This document shows positions 38,132 through 47,034 of a DNA stretch of 64,000 bases, in pieces. Made by a program: the position numbers and the translations under genes. The DNA is from Methylococcales bacterium. GTDB lineage: Bacteria > Pseudomonadota > Gammaproteobacteria > Methylococcales > Methylomonadaceae. The stretch is taken from contig JAUYBJ010000057.1 of the NCBI GenBank assembly GCA_030693155.1, forward strand, positions 74,275-138,274. Reading direction: 5' to 3'. The first letter of the stretch is position 1. The number at the start of each line of letters is the position of its first letter. The notes under the pieces were generated by a model. It was not told the origin of the DNA and ran no database searches. It saw only the letters and a program-made list of their open reading frames with translations.

Positions 38132-38994
38132 TGCACCTTATAAATCTTAGTGTCAGTTGTAATCGTGTTCTGTTCAGAATTAATATTTAATATTTTGCCG
38201 TTCAAATGTTTGGCATATTGACCAATAGCAACAGCAACATCACCATCAAACATTACACCATCGGACAAAAGTGCTGAAATATGCAGTTCTTTCATACTTT
38301 TTACAATTTCAGGTTTATTAAAAGGCTTCGTTTTCTCTACAACCTTCACTTTAGGCTCTGCGCGAGGCTTAGAGGCCTCATTGCTTTTTTCTGATGCCAG
38401 AGTATCTATTTTCTTAGATAACTCTTCTATGAGCGCTGCTTGAGTTGCAATTTTCTGTTCTAGCTCATTGAAATGTTCTTTTGAAAGATTCTGATTGGGT
38501 TCCGTAGTTATGGCCGTTATTGGAGCATCTTTTGGTTTATTAGTTGGAGCAAAATTTGGTTTGTATGGATCAGCAGTAGTATCAGCTGGTAAATTATTTA
38601 CTTGAGATACAGTAACTGCAATATTACTTGCCGCTGAATTTGATGGAGTATCAATTGATACCCCTTTTGATTCTATTGCAGAAGGATCAGCTGCAGATGC
38701 CACTCCTTTTTCACTAACTTCAAGTGAACCTGGCACAATATCATCTGGCAATGCAGCAGACTTAATAGTAGGTTTAGCTGCGACTACATCGGATTCTACT
38801 TTTGGTGAATACAATGATTTAATATCGTCATAGAATAAACCAACCATTCCAAGTATCAGCACTAAACCACCTACCGAAACAATTAGTAATTTGCGTGATT
38901 TAGGTTTCTGATAAATTACTTCACCGTCGATAACAGTTCCCTGCTTACCAGAAAATTCATTATTAAGAATATCGTCTTCAATGCTCATATCCAT
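38128..38994 (-). CDS. Single-TM protein with coiled coil, unknown function (TraP/PilP-like periplasmic end possible)
   Basis: TM KLLIVSVGGLVLILGMVGLFY; coiled coil EHFNELEQKIATQAALIEELSKKIDTL; overlaps bactofilin start. Confidence 0.6.
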   Translation of the reverse strand: MDMSIEDDILNNEFSGKQGTVIDGEVIYQKPKSRKLLIVSVGGLVLILGMVGLFYDDIKSLYSPKVESDVVAAKPTIKSAALPDDIVPGSLEVSEKGVASAADPSAIESKGVSIDTPSNSAASNIAVTVSQVNNLPADTTADPYKPNFAPTNKPKDAPITAITTEPNQNLSKEHFNELEQKIATQAALIEELSKKIDTLASEKSNEASKPRAEPKVKVVEKTKPFNKPEIVKSMKELHISALLSDGVMFDGDVAVAIGQYAKHLNGKILNINSEQNTITTDTKIYKVQ

Positions 38995-39010
38995 GTCCTT
39001 TGTACAATTT

Positions 39011-40507
39011 TTATTGAGAAAGTTTTACTGTTCTATACTTCGATGCTTTTTTTCCTGATTCCTTAATATGTACTAAAGCAGTTTCACGCGGAATCAAATT
39101 CTTTAATTGTTCTTTATCAATGTTTAACTTCACTGCCGTACCTTGCCAGTAAGTTTGATCAAGAGGTAACATAATTTTCAAAGCAACGTTAGTCAAAAAA
39201 TCATTACTAAAATGCGTTGGTGATTGAGAAGCACAAATAAGAGCTATCCCAAATTTACGGGCTTCTTTAGCAATTCTGTTTAAAATATTATCTTCATCAT
39301 CTGTGAAGAAATTGTGAGCCTCATCGATCAATATAACATCGAGGATGTTGTTTTCATTAGCCACAACTCCCCTCTGAACGGCCTTATTAAATAAGTCTTC
39401 AAGTTTGAAAAAAACAAAGAGAAGCCTTTCATCAGGTGATAAGTATTTAATGTCATACCGCCAAACAGATGCATTTGAATTAAAAGGTGGTGGAGTGGAT
39501 CTAAATATACCTATAGCGCGTAAGTTTTCTAATCGCTCATAAACACTTTTTAATATCTCTACTGAATCGTAACGTAATACCTCTGACATTTCCCTGCCGT
39601 TTTGGATAGATTTAAGATACTGGGTATAAGCGGAAATTGCTTTTTCTTGAGCTTTTTCAATTTCCTTTTCCAATTTATCTTTTTCATCAACGTCCGTATT
39701 TTTTCTAGCAGCTTCCGCAACTTTACGATGATATGCTGAAACCTTACTATTCACATCTGCCAGGTAATTTACTGATGCAGAATTCGCTCCAATAAATACA
39801 GCTTCTAATTTTCTTCTAGCAAATCGAACGGCATCAAATAATGTAGGTTGATATTTACCCCATATTTTTTCTGGCCACTGACATAATTGCCCTGTATGTT
39901 GGTTCTGATTAATCCACCAAGATTTTAATTCCGTGTCCCATTGGCAACCAAGACTCTTAGCCAAGTCTTTTTCTTCAAAAGCCACATCAAGATATACACG
40001 TCCTTCTTTACCAGCAAGGTTTACTGTTTGAATGTCTTCGGAACGAATTCTCCAGGTAGCAGGATCATCTTCTAAGAATTTATGAGCTCGATATAGATCC
40101 GATAACAAATAACGCAGTACCGCCTCTTGGCGAGGGCCAAGCTTACGAGTTGTTTTATTTATACCAGTAATAAATCTTTGGATCTGTTTACGAACCCCAC
40201 CAAAATCAGGATCTGGGTTAATAGCAAGAGGGTTAAAACCATATTCAGTAGTTTCAGAAAACTTAACTACTGATTCGTTATTGATAGTAATGTCACCATG
40301 TATATCAAAAATATGAAATCTAGTTTTTCCACCTCCATTACTTTGCATTGCTTCTATGAGCCGCCGTAATCGATGTGTTTTACCCGTACCAGAATCACCA
40401 GCAATTAGCATGTGGCCATTAATTGCCTTTTCACTATCCCAAACTATTTGCTGTTCTTTACGCTCTTGGTTTAAGAGGTAATGATCTAACCCTAATGGTA
40501 TACGCAT
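39011..40507 (-). CDS. HerA/FtsK-like ATPase with inserted DUF5710-like domain
   Basis: Walker A LIAGDSGTGKTHRLRRL, Walker B LDVILIDEAHNFF; insert VYLDVAFEEKDLAKSLGCQWDTELKSWWINQNQH. Confidence 0.8.
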   Translation of the reverse strand: MRIPLGLDHYLLNQERKEQQIVWDSEKAINGHMLIAGDSGTGKTHRLRRLIEAMQSNGGGKTRFHIFDIHGDITINNESVVKFSETTEYGFNPLAINPDPDFGGVRKQIQRFITGINKTTRKLGPRQEAVLRYLLSDLYRAHKFLEDDPATWRIRSEDIQTVNLAGKEGRVYLDVAFEEKDLAKSLGCQWDTELKSWWINQNQHTGQLCQWPEKIWGKYQPTLFDAVRFARRKLEAVFIGANSASVNYLADVNSKVSAYHRKVAEAARKNTDVDEKDKLEKEIEKAQEKAISAYTQYLKSIQNGREMSEVLRYDSVEILKSVYERLENLRAIGIFRSTPPPFNSNASVWRYDIKYLSPDERLLFVFFKLEDLFNKAVQRGVVANENNILDVILIDEAHNFFTDDEDNILNRIAKEARKFGIALICASQSPTHFSNDFLTNVALKIMLPLDQTYWQGTAVKLNIDKEQLKNLIPRETALVHIKESGKKASKYRTVKLSQ

Positions 40508-40557
40508 ACCTTAAGTTCCTTACGTGTTGTGTAATTTATATTGCATTCTCTATATAG

Positions 40558-40580
40558 GAAGCCAACTAAAAGTTAGCTTC
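40558..40580 (-). terminator. Hairpin downstream of parB
   Basis: GAAGCCAACT-AAA-AGTTAGCTTC (one G:U on minus-strand RNA), immediately after the parB stop. Confidence 0.5.
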
Positions 40581-40586
40581 TCTACT

Positions 40587-41690
40587 TTATTTCAATGTAT
40601 CCAATAAAGCCTTGCCAAGCCAAGATTGGTCTTCTGGTAGCTGACCACCCATCGACTGAATTGCATCAATCATAAGTTGTGAGGATAAAGGAATTGTAAC
40701 TGCAACATTCGCCTCGACCGTTACTGTTTCTAAGAGTTTTGCCAATTGGCCAATACTCATTTTTACCTCTTGAACTTCTAACAAATGATCAGGCACATGA
40801 ATATCATTCGTTGATTGAGGTAATTTATTAACAACCTCACTACCTGTATCATTTATAGCAGAAGCGCCTTTACCAATTAATTCATCTGGTTTGCGTGAAT
40901 AGGTTTCTTCTTGGTTCTGTTGAGCAGTAATAACCTCGGCAAATTCTTTACCAAAATCATCAAGAGCTCCCTTGGCAGGCTCTGAATTATTCATTTTCTC
41001 AGAGCGTTTTGCATCTTGTACCTCTAACGCAGAAATTGGTGTTCCTCTGTTTTTAGACTCCTCAACTAATTTTTCTTGAGTAGCTTCTGGCAATGCGCGG
41101 AATTGTTCTAAAACAGAAGCAAAGGTAATAATGCCACTTGAAACAACATGCTCCCAACGTGGATCCACAAATGCCATCATCCTGCTCACGTAACTTGGGT
41201 GTTTATTTAGCAGCTGGGCTAAATCACGTTTTTGTAGATCTGGGTTCTCATCTAGCATGCGTTTTACGAAACGTGCTGTATCGAGATCAGACATGTTTTC
41301 TCGTTGGACATTTTCAGCCAATTGGGCCAAGGCTACTTTAGCGCCTGATAAATCTTGTCTTATGATTGCAGGAATAGTTTTGTTGCCAGCCAAACGGCTT
41401 GCTCGCCAGCGGCGTTCACCGATAACGATCATATATTGTTCAGTACCTGTTTCGCGCAAGATAATAGGCTGCATAACTCCTTGCTCACGAATATCGTTTG
41501 CCAGATTCTCAAGTGCTACTCTTTCTGAGTCAGGCACAATGCCATCAATAGAATGCCAAGTTTGTCTTGGTTGATTTGGATCTGGTTGAATAGAATCTAA
41601 ATTAACCTCTAATACTGGTCTTTCATTTGAATCCAAATCAGTTAAAAAATCTATTGATGATTTTCTAACTGGTGCTTTATCTTTAGCCAT
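40587..41690 (-). CDS. parB: ParB-family partition protein
   Basis: QPDPNQPRQTW, IVIGERRWRASRLAG, AENVQRENMSDLDTARFVKRMLDENP. Confidence 0.93.
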   Translation of the reverse strand: MAKDKAPVRKSSIDFLTDLDSNERPVLEVNLDSIQPDPNQPRQTWHSIDGIVPDSERVALENLANDIREQGVMQPIILRETGTEQYMIVIGERRWRASRLAGNKTIPAIIRQDLSGAKVALAQLAENVQRENMSDLDTARFVKRMLDENPDLQKRDLAQLLNKHPSYVSRMMAFVDPRWEHVVSSGIITFASVLEQFRALPEATQEKLVEESKNRGTPISALEVQDAKRSEKMNNSEPAKGALDDFGKEFAEVITAQQNQEETYSRKPDELIGKGASAINDTGSEVVNKLPQSTNDIHVPDHLLEVQEVKMSIGQLAKLLETVTVEANVAVTIPLSSQLMIDAIQSMGGQLPEDQSWLGKALLDTLK

Positions 41691-41712
41691 CTTAATCTCC
41701 CGAATTTACAAA

Positions 41713-42456
41713 TTATTTTACTAGATTTAATACTTCAATGCAGAATTCATACCATTCTTGCCCAAGCTTCTTATCTTTCTTGTATGCCCATACAGGCAAG
41801 CCACGTGCAAGCATATCTGAAACAGGTACACGCGATCTAAACACTTTCATGATGTTGCTAGGTAATGATTCATGTAATTCAGTTACAAACTGATTTTGCT
41901 CTGTAGAACTAGAAATGAATTGATTGATCACTACACGAAATGCTAGACCAGCATTTTTGCGCCTGGCCAATTTTATTTGTTGAAGTAATTTACCTAATCC
42001 AATAATAGAAAAACGCTGTGGTTTAACAGGTGCTATAACCAGATCAGACCAGAATAAAGCAGCTAATTGACGTGGGCCACTAGATGGTGGAGTGTCAATG
42101 ATGACATAATCAAAAGGTAGGTTTCTAACCTTAGATCTAAGATTTAGTGATTCAAGATCAACATCCTCGCGGAAATCAATTTCTTCCAACCATGAATGCC
42201 CATGAAGCAAGAATACACCAGAATCTGTTTCTGCAAAAACAGGATCATCAACTTCATATATTTGTTGGGCACCAGATTCTTTAATATGATGCATATCAGG
42301 ATTGCCAGATAAGGTAACTCCAGCATTGCCTTGAGAATCAAGGTCAATTAGGGCAGTTTTATATCCAGCCTCAACTGCGGCCATTGCAAGATTACAAGCA
42401 AATGTTGTTTTGCCATCACCGCCCTTTTGAATACCAACTGCAATTATTTTTGCCAT
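41713..42456 (-). CDS. parA: ParA-family partition ATPase
   Basis: AVGIQKGGDGKTTFACNLAMA, YVIIDTPPSSG. Confidence 0.95.
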   Translation of the reverse strand: MAKIIAVGIQKGGDGKTTFACNLAMAAVEAGYKTALIDLDSQGNAGVTLSGNPDMHHIKESGAQQIYEVDDPVFAETDSGVFLLHGHSWLEEIDFREDVDLESLNLRSKVRNLPFDYVIIDTPPSSGPRQLAALFWSDLVIAPVKPQRFSIIGLGKLLQQIKLARRKNAGLAFRVVINQFISSSTEQNQFVTELHESLPSNIMKVFRSRVPVSDMLARGLPVWAYKKDKKLGQEWYEFCIEVLNLVK

Positions 42457-42467
42457 ATCTATACCCC

Positions 42468-42698
42468 TTAGAACTCGTACCCACAACGCGGACACATACA
42501 ATTTTTTGTTATAACTGCACTTAGAAGGCGTTTAACACCTCTAGTTACTACGCTATTGGTTACTTGTTCGGCTTCTGCAGCATATGTCATGCTCTTACCT
42601 TGAACTAGAACTATTCTACATGCTTTAGCCGTGCGACCATTTTGCGCCATTCTCGTAGCTCTTAATCGTTGTTGAAATTCTTCTTCCGTTAATCTCAT
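42468..42698 (-). CDS. TrfB/KorA-like HTH regulator
   Basis: MRLTEEEFQQRLRATRM...RIVLVQGKSMTYAAEAEQVTNSVVTRGVKRLL; directly upstream of parA. Confidence 0.75.
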   Translation of the reverse strand: MRLTEEEFQQRLRATRMAQNGRTAKACRIVLVQGKSMTYAAEAEQVTNSVVTRGVKRLLSAVITKNCMCPRCGYEF

Positions 42699-42718
42699 AT
42701 TGATCCCGAAATTTACTA

Positions 42719-42991
42719 TTATGAATCCAAAGCTCTTTGAACTTCTGTAGCCGAGCTTGAACCCAAGTTCAAATGGTATTTAGCTAAAGCAACAAGCACT
42801 TGAAATTCAGAAAGTCCAGCTGCATGAGCAACCATGCTCAAAGTCCATGTATTTATAGCCGCTTTAATTAAATTAACTCTATCTTCATAAGGCACTTCAT
42901 TAGCCACACGTCCTGCAAATACACCAGTAATTTCAGTAAATAAATCATTGTCATAATTAAACAATGCTTCTGCTGCAACTCTTGCACTCAT
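42719..42991 (-). CDS. Hypothetical 90-aa protein
   Basis: ORF in front of the korA-like/parA/parB operon. Confidence 0.5.
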   Translation of the reverse strand: MSARVAAEALFNYDNDLFTEITGVFAGRVANEVPYEDRVNLIKAAINTWTLSMVAHAAGLSEFQVLVALAKYHLNLGSSSATEVQRALDS

Positions 42992-43112
42992 TACTAGCCC
43001 CTAAATTAACTGCGTTTAATCACTAATTAATGCCACGGATTAATAATAGCACCTTTTGCTAGTTAATAGCAATATTTATTTAAAATGTTTAATAAATAAT
43101 TATTATTCTTGT

Positions 43113-43409
43113 AGGTTCTCATAAAAGGTGAAAAAAATCTCAAAAGTGAAAATTATTAGTGCCTGGCAACCCAATTGAATTTTTAAGTAACATTCACAAT
43201 CAATGACTTAGCAAATAGGATATTTGCAGCATTAAGTTAATATCGATAGGATGTTGTCACCTTTTATGATTATTTTAGCTGGTTACATTTCAAATAAGAT
43301 GAAAAAAGCCTTATAAATCAATACCACGTTTTTCACTTTATCTGTAATCCTAGAATTCTAGGTTCTCATAAAAGGTGAAAAATTTCTCAAAAATGAAAAA
43401 TAAGAACCT
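43113..43409. repeat. Repeat-rich noncoding region upstream of the par operon (candidate centromere/operator/origin)
   Basis: AGGTTCTCATAAAAGGTGAAAAAAATCTCAAAAGTGAAAA at 43113 and AGGTTCTCATAAAAGGTGAAAAATTTCTCAAAAATGAAAA at 43360; inverted CACCTTTTATGA at 43258-43269; palindrome CCTAGAATTCTAGG at 43349-43362. Confidence 0.75.
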
Positions 43410-43477
43410 GGATTTCTTACATAGGAAGTGAAACAGAAATAAAAAAGCGGAAATAAATTCCGCCTTGAACATTTGTA

Positions 43478-43915
43478 TTATTTTTGAGGATAAACGTATT
43501 GTATCCACCAGTAAATGGCGGTGTACGAGTATGTAGACATCGATATATCTAATGTCTTACATGTGGTAACTATTTTTTCTTTACGCTCTTTGGTTAAATT
43601 CAGATTAATTTGTTTCCATCCCGTTCTAGACGAATCAGAAGCCTGATATGTCATAGCCGATTTAGGTCTTCTCCATAAAAGACCAGCATCCCATGGCCTT
43701 TCGTTATCAAAACGAGCTAACATATCATCAAACATTTCAGTTAATGATGAATATTTCATCGACTGAATAACCTTACAGTATTTATACATAGGCTCAGGGA
43801 TGCGAGTTTGAATTACATCAAGCTCCTCTAATCGAGAACGAGGACGGCCAACTGGTACTTTTCTGTGAGAAAAAGTAACAGGCTTATCTACGATATTAGA
43901 TTTTTCTTTGGCCAT
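43478..43915 (-). CDS. Hypothetical DNA-binding protein with two ribbon-helix-helix-like segments
   Basis: VIQTRIPEPMYKYCKVIQSMKYSSLTEMFDDMLARF and KQINLNLTKERKEKIVTTCKTLDISMSTYSYTAIYWWIQ; start at MAKEKSN. Confidence 0.5.
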   Translation of the reverse strand: MAKEKSNIVDKPVTFSHRKVPVGRPRSRLEELDVIQTRIPEPMYKYCKVIQSMKYSSLTEMFDDMLARFDNERPWDAGLLWRRPKSAMTYQASDSSRTGWKQINLNLTKERKEKIVTTCKTLDISMSTYSYTAIYWWIQYVYPQK

Positions 43916-44059
43916 ATTCCCCCAGCAATTCGTCAATGTATATAAATAGTAAATGATTTTACTTGCAGAATACTAGCACAAAACTAGCAAATATAAACTA
44001 CCCTTTCTATTAAACGTTTATAAAATAGGGATGTTTTATCATATTTACTAATAAAACAC

Positions 44060-45316
44060 CTAGTTATAAGGCTTTTGAAAAACTATATCTTTAGTAACAT
44101 TAACATAGAAACGCTGACCTACAGGATTTGTTAAAGTAGGTTGAATTGCTAAGTTTTTACTAGTGATAGCAGTTCCAACTTGACCTAATTGTTGACCCAA
44201 TGAAGATGCCATTGTTTGACCTGGTGTTTGGGCTACAGCACCAACAGTAGATTGCGCACCTTGAGATAATTGATAACCTGCAGATAAAACACTGGTAGCC
44301 AAAGCAGCACCAAACAACTTCATATAATGATTATCGACTTCTGCATTTAATCCAGCACTACCCTCTTGGTCTGCTGCAGGCATGCCTTTTAAAGACAAGG
44401 TGGATCCATCAGGAAAAATTAATTTAGTCCATACCGCCAATAATCGACGTTGGCCATAAGCAACCTGACTATCATACGTGCCAACTATTGTGGATCCCTT
44501 AGGGATAAGCACATTAGCACCAGTGCTAGTATCATAAACATCTTCTGAAACAATACCACGTATCAATCCAGGAAGATCTGAGTTGATAGCCGATTTAAGA
44601 ATGCCAGGAATAACAGATCCTGCTTTAAGCTCGAATGAGGTAATCTGTGATTTTTTAACAGACAACAAATAACCATCATCACCATCCGATTCAGCTTTCT
44701 TTAGAAAATTTTCCTTTCTAATCTGTTTGTTCTGATCGTCTTGTTCTAGCGGTGCCGCCGATTTAGCCTGACTGGCTTTATATTCCTCTAAACTTTGGGT
44801 AGGTGATTGATTTAGAGTAGGCGATGAAACAATTGCAGTTTCATTACTAAATCCAGAAATGGATCCATTAGATTCAATAGCTCTATCTCTCGCGTTCCTA
44901 CGTTTTTCCTCTAAAGCCATTGCAATCTTATCTTCCGATTGCGTTTTAATTTCTGGATTAGCTAATGATGGCTCATTACCTATAGCTGGAACTATAGGAA
45001 CATTGGCATAAATAACTGATGGACCTTTATTTGCAGAAGGCACACCATCACTTACTTGCTCAAGAAATTCGGAGGGGACTGATGCAGATGATGATGTAGC
45101 CTGTTTTGAATCAGTAGAATACTCATTCTGTTTTGATGTATCTACGGTATCAACACTATCGACCGCATACATTAAAAGCATAAACAAAAACAATACCGCC
45201 CCTGCAATTATTTTAATAATTTTAGGACTAAGCTTTGTTACCCCACTTATTTTTCGTGTGAATGAGAAAGACTGCCCTTCTACACGATCTCCAACACTAT
45301 AAACATCATTACTCAT
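44060..45316 (-). CDS. trbI: T4SS VirB10/TrbI
   Basis: AGSVIPGILKSAINSDLPGLIRGIVSEDVYDTSTGANVLIPKGSTIVGTYDSQVAYGQRRLLAVWTKLIFPDG. Confidence 0.95.
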   Translation of the reverse strand: MSNDVYSVGDRVEGQSFSFTRKISGVTKLSPKIIKIIAGAVLFLFMLLMYAVDSVDTVDTSKQNEYSTDSKQATSSSASVPSEFLEQVSDGVPSANKGPSVIYANVPIVPAIGNEPSLANPEIKTQSEDKIAMALEEKRRNARDRAIESNGSISGFSNETAIVSSPTLNQSPTQSLEEYKASQAKSAAPLEQDDQNKQIRKENFLKKAESDGDDGYLLSVKKSQITSFELKAGSVIPGILKSAINSDLPGLIRGIVSEDVYDTSTGANVLIPKGSTIVGTYDSQVAYGQRRLLAVWTKLIFPDGSTLSLKGMPAADQEGSAGLNAEVDNHYMKLFGAALATSVLSAGYQLSQGAQSTVGAVAQTPGQTMASSLGQQLGQVGTAITSKNLAIQPTLTNPVGQRFYVNVTKDIVFQKPYN

Positions 45317-45329
45317 AAATAATCCTTAA

Positions 45330-46247
45330 TTATTTAAAGCCAAATAAACTGTTTTTGTTACTATTTTCAGTAGACTGCCCAGCTTTTTTCCAAATAATGT
45401 CTATATGACTGTCGGAACCATTTTCACCTATTAATAACGCACCACGTTCAAATACTTTATCAATAATGTACCATTGCTTTTTAACACGATAATTAGTAAG
45501 TTGCTTCTTATTATCCTTACCAATAATCACAAAAGCAGCTGCTTCCCATCCTTTAGCTTCATCGGGCATTAAAATACAAGTTTTAACACCATTGTTATAG
45601 ATTAATTTTGGTTTTGTAAAATTAGTACCACCTTTAATTTCATAAGCTGCATCAAAATGATCAATATCTGCTGCACATTCGGCAACTTCTTTTTGAGCTG
45701 AAACTTGTGTTTTTTCTTCTGTTTCTTTTAACTCTTCATCGCGCCAGGTATCCTGTATTTCATTAGGATAATAAAACGCAACTTGATTAATATATTCACC
45801 GTCACTACGGCTTACTAGTTCTATATGGTAAATACGCCTATCAGTTCTAACGATCAAATTGGTTTCAATATCAACATCTTTAGGTTTAACTACAACGTGA
45901 TTAATCTTCTTCTCATTTGTACCTGAAACTGATTTACTAATATCCCATCGTACAGAGTCACCAGTTGATGGAACATCTGTAATTTTTTCCCCTTCTTGTA
46001 AGGCGATATCACACACCCTAATAGGAGAACAGATAACTTTTGGCTGGTACTGCCCAAAAGGATAAAAAACAACACCATCATCACTTACAATAGGTCTAGC
46101 ACGTCCTGTTTGCTGCCATCGTTTTACTGCGGCTACTACAGCTTCATCCGCACTAAGAAACTTCTTAATGGATGGTTCAGCTTGCGCAAAACTGTTTGAA
46201 CCTGCTAACAAAAAACTTACTAATAAACTTGAGATAAATTTCATCAT
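45330..46247 (-). CDS. trbG: T4SS VirB9/TrbG
   Basis: Signal peptide; KVICSPIRVCDIALQEGEKI, NLIVRTDRRIYHIELVS, GWEAAAFVIIGKDNK; start at MMKFISS with GGAGA. Confidence 0.9.
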   Translation of the reverse strand: MMKFISSLLVSFLLAGSNSFAQAEPSIKKFLSADEAVVAAVKRWQQTGRARPIVSDDGVVFYPFGQYQPKVICSPIRVCDIALQEGEKITDVPSTGDSVRWDISKSVSGTNEKKINHVVVKPKDVDIETNLIVRTDRRIYHIELVSRSDGEYINQVAFYYPNEIQDTWRDEELKETEEKTQVSAQKEVAECAADIDHFDAAYEIKGGTNFTKPKLIYNNGVKTCILMPDEAKGWEAAAFVIIGKDNKKQLTNYRVKKQWYIIDKVFERGALLIGENGSDSHIDIIWKKAGQSTENSNKNSLFGFK

Positions 46248-46298
46248 TTCTCCAATACTTAAATATAGCAATAAATTCCTATGTAGGAAGTAAGGTTA

Positions 46299-47009
46299 TT
46301 ATTCTTGAGTTGACCAGGTTAAGTTGGTAACATAAAACCCGATAGCATTTTTATTAGCCTCTTCAATACTTTCTGGAATGCTGATCTCGTAAGTAACAAT
46401 ACCTTTATACCGAGTCTTCTTTAATATTTCCCCTGCTAAATTTCTTTCAGTTTCATCCCACTCAATCTGCCAAACCTTTTCACTTAGAGGTAATGCTGAA
46501 TATATCTGTGCTGATACTGTACCAATTTCTGCATATTTAAAAGGTGCTCGTTCAGCATAAAATTGGCCTACAAACTTGGATGCGGAGCTACGTGCTGCTA
46601 GTCTAGTATAGACGTAACTCATTACTTTTTTCTGAGCATGATTATCTGCAATAACCGTTCTCAATTGTTCAATGAATGTACGCACCTCATTTTGAACAAT
46701 TTGTTTCATTATCTTTTCGTCTAATGTTGCAGCCTCTTCTGCAGGCCCCATTACATGAACTATATAATTAGTTTTATCTACAACTGACATGTAAGGTTTA
46801 ATTTTGCTTTGGCTTCCTATATAAGTAATACCAAATACAAGAACTATACAAAGTAAAGTTAGACAGAAAGCGAAACCTTTCCATGCATGGGAAGTTTTAG
46901 TTAACTTCATCAAACGATCATCCCATTCATTTCTACCAGCTATAAAAGGATTTTTTCCTTTTCCACCATAACTGGGTTGTCCATCACTAGTATCATTTGT
47001 TCTAAACAT
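46299..47009 (-). CDS. trbF: T4SS VirB8/TrbF
   Basis: Single N-term TM; KPYMSVVDKTNYIVHVMGPAEEA, YAERAPFKYAEIGTVSAQIYSALPLSEKVWQIEWDETERN. Confidence 0.9.
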   Translation of the reverse strand: MFRTNDTSDGQPSYGGKGKNPFIAGRNEWDDRLMKLTKTSHAWKGFAFCLTLLCIVLVFGITYIGSQSKIKPYMSVVDKTNYIVHVMGPAEEAATLDEKIMKQIVQNEVRTFIEQLRTVIADNHAQKKVMSYVYTRLAARSSASKFVGQFYAERAPFKYAEIGTVSAQIYSALPLSEKVWQIEWDETERNLAGEILKKTRYKGIVTYEISIPESIEEANKNAIGFYVTNLTWSTQE

Positions 47010-47034
47010 GAATTTTCCTTAATAATTATTATAA

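Noticed and set aside
43113-43409. CRISPR array interpretation of the direct repeats
   Set aside because: Only two direct copies with a 200-bp interval and no regular spacers or cas genes.
46811-46830. TTCCTATATAAGTAA in virB8
   Set aside because: Intragenic and only half-palindromic; probably chance in AT-rich DNA.
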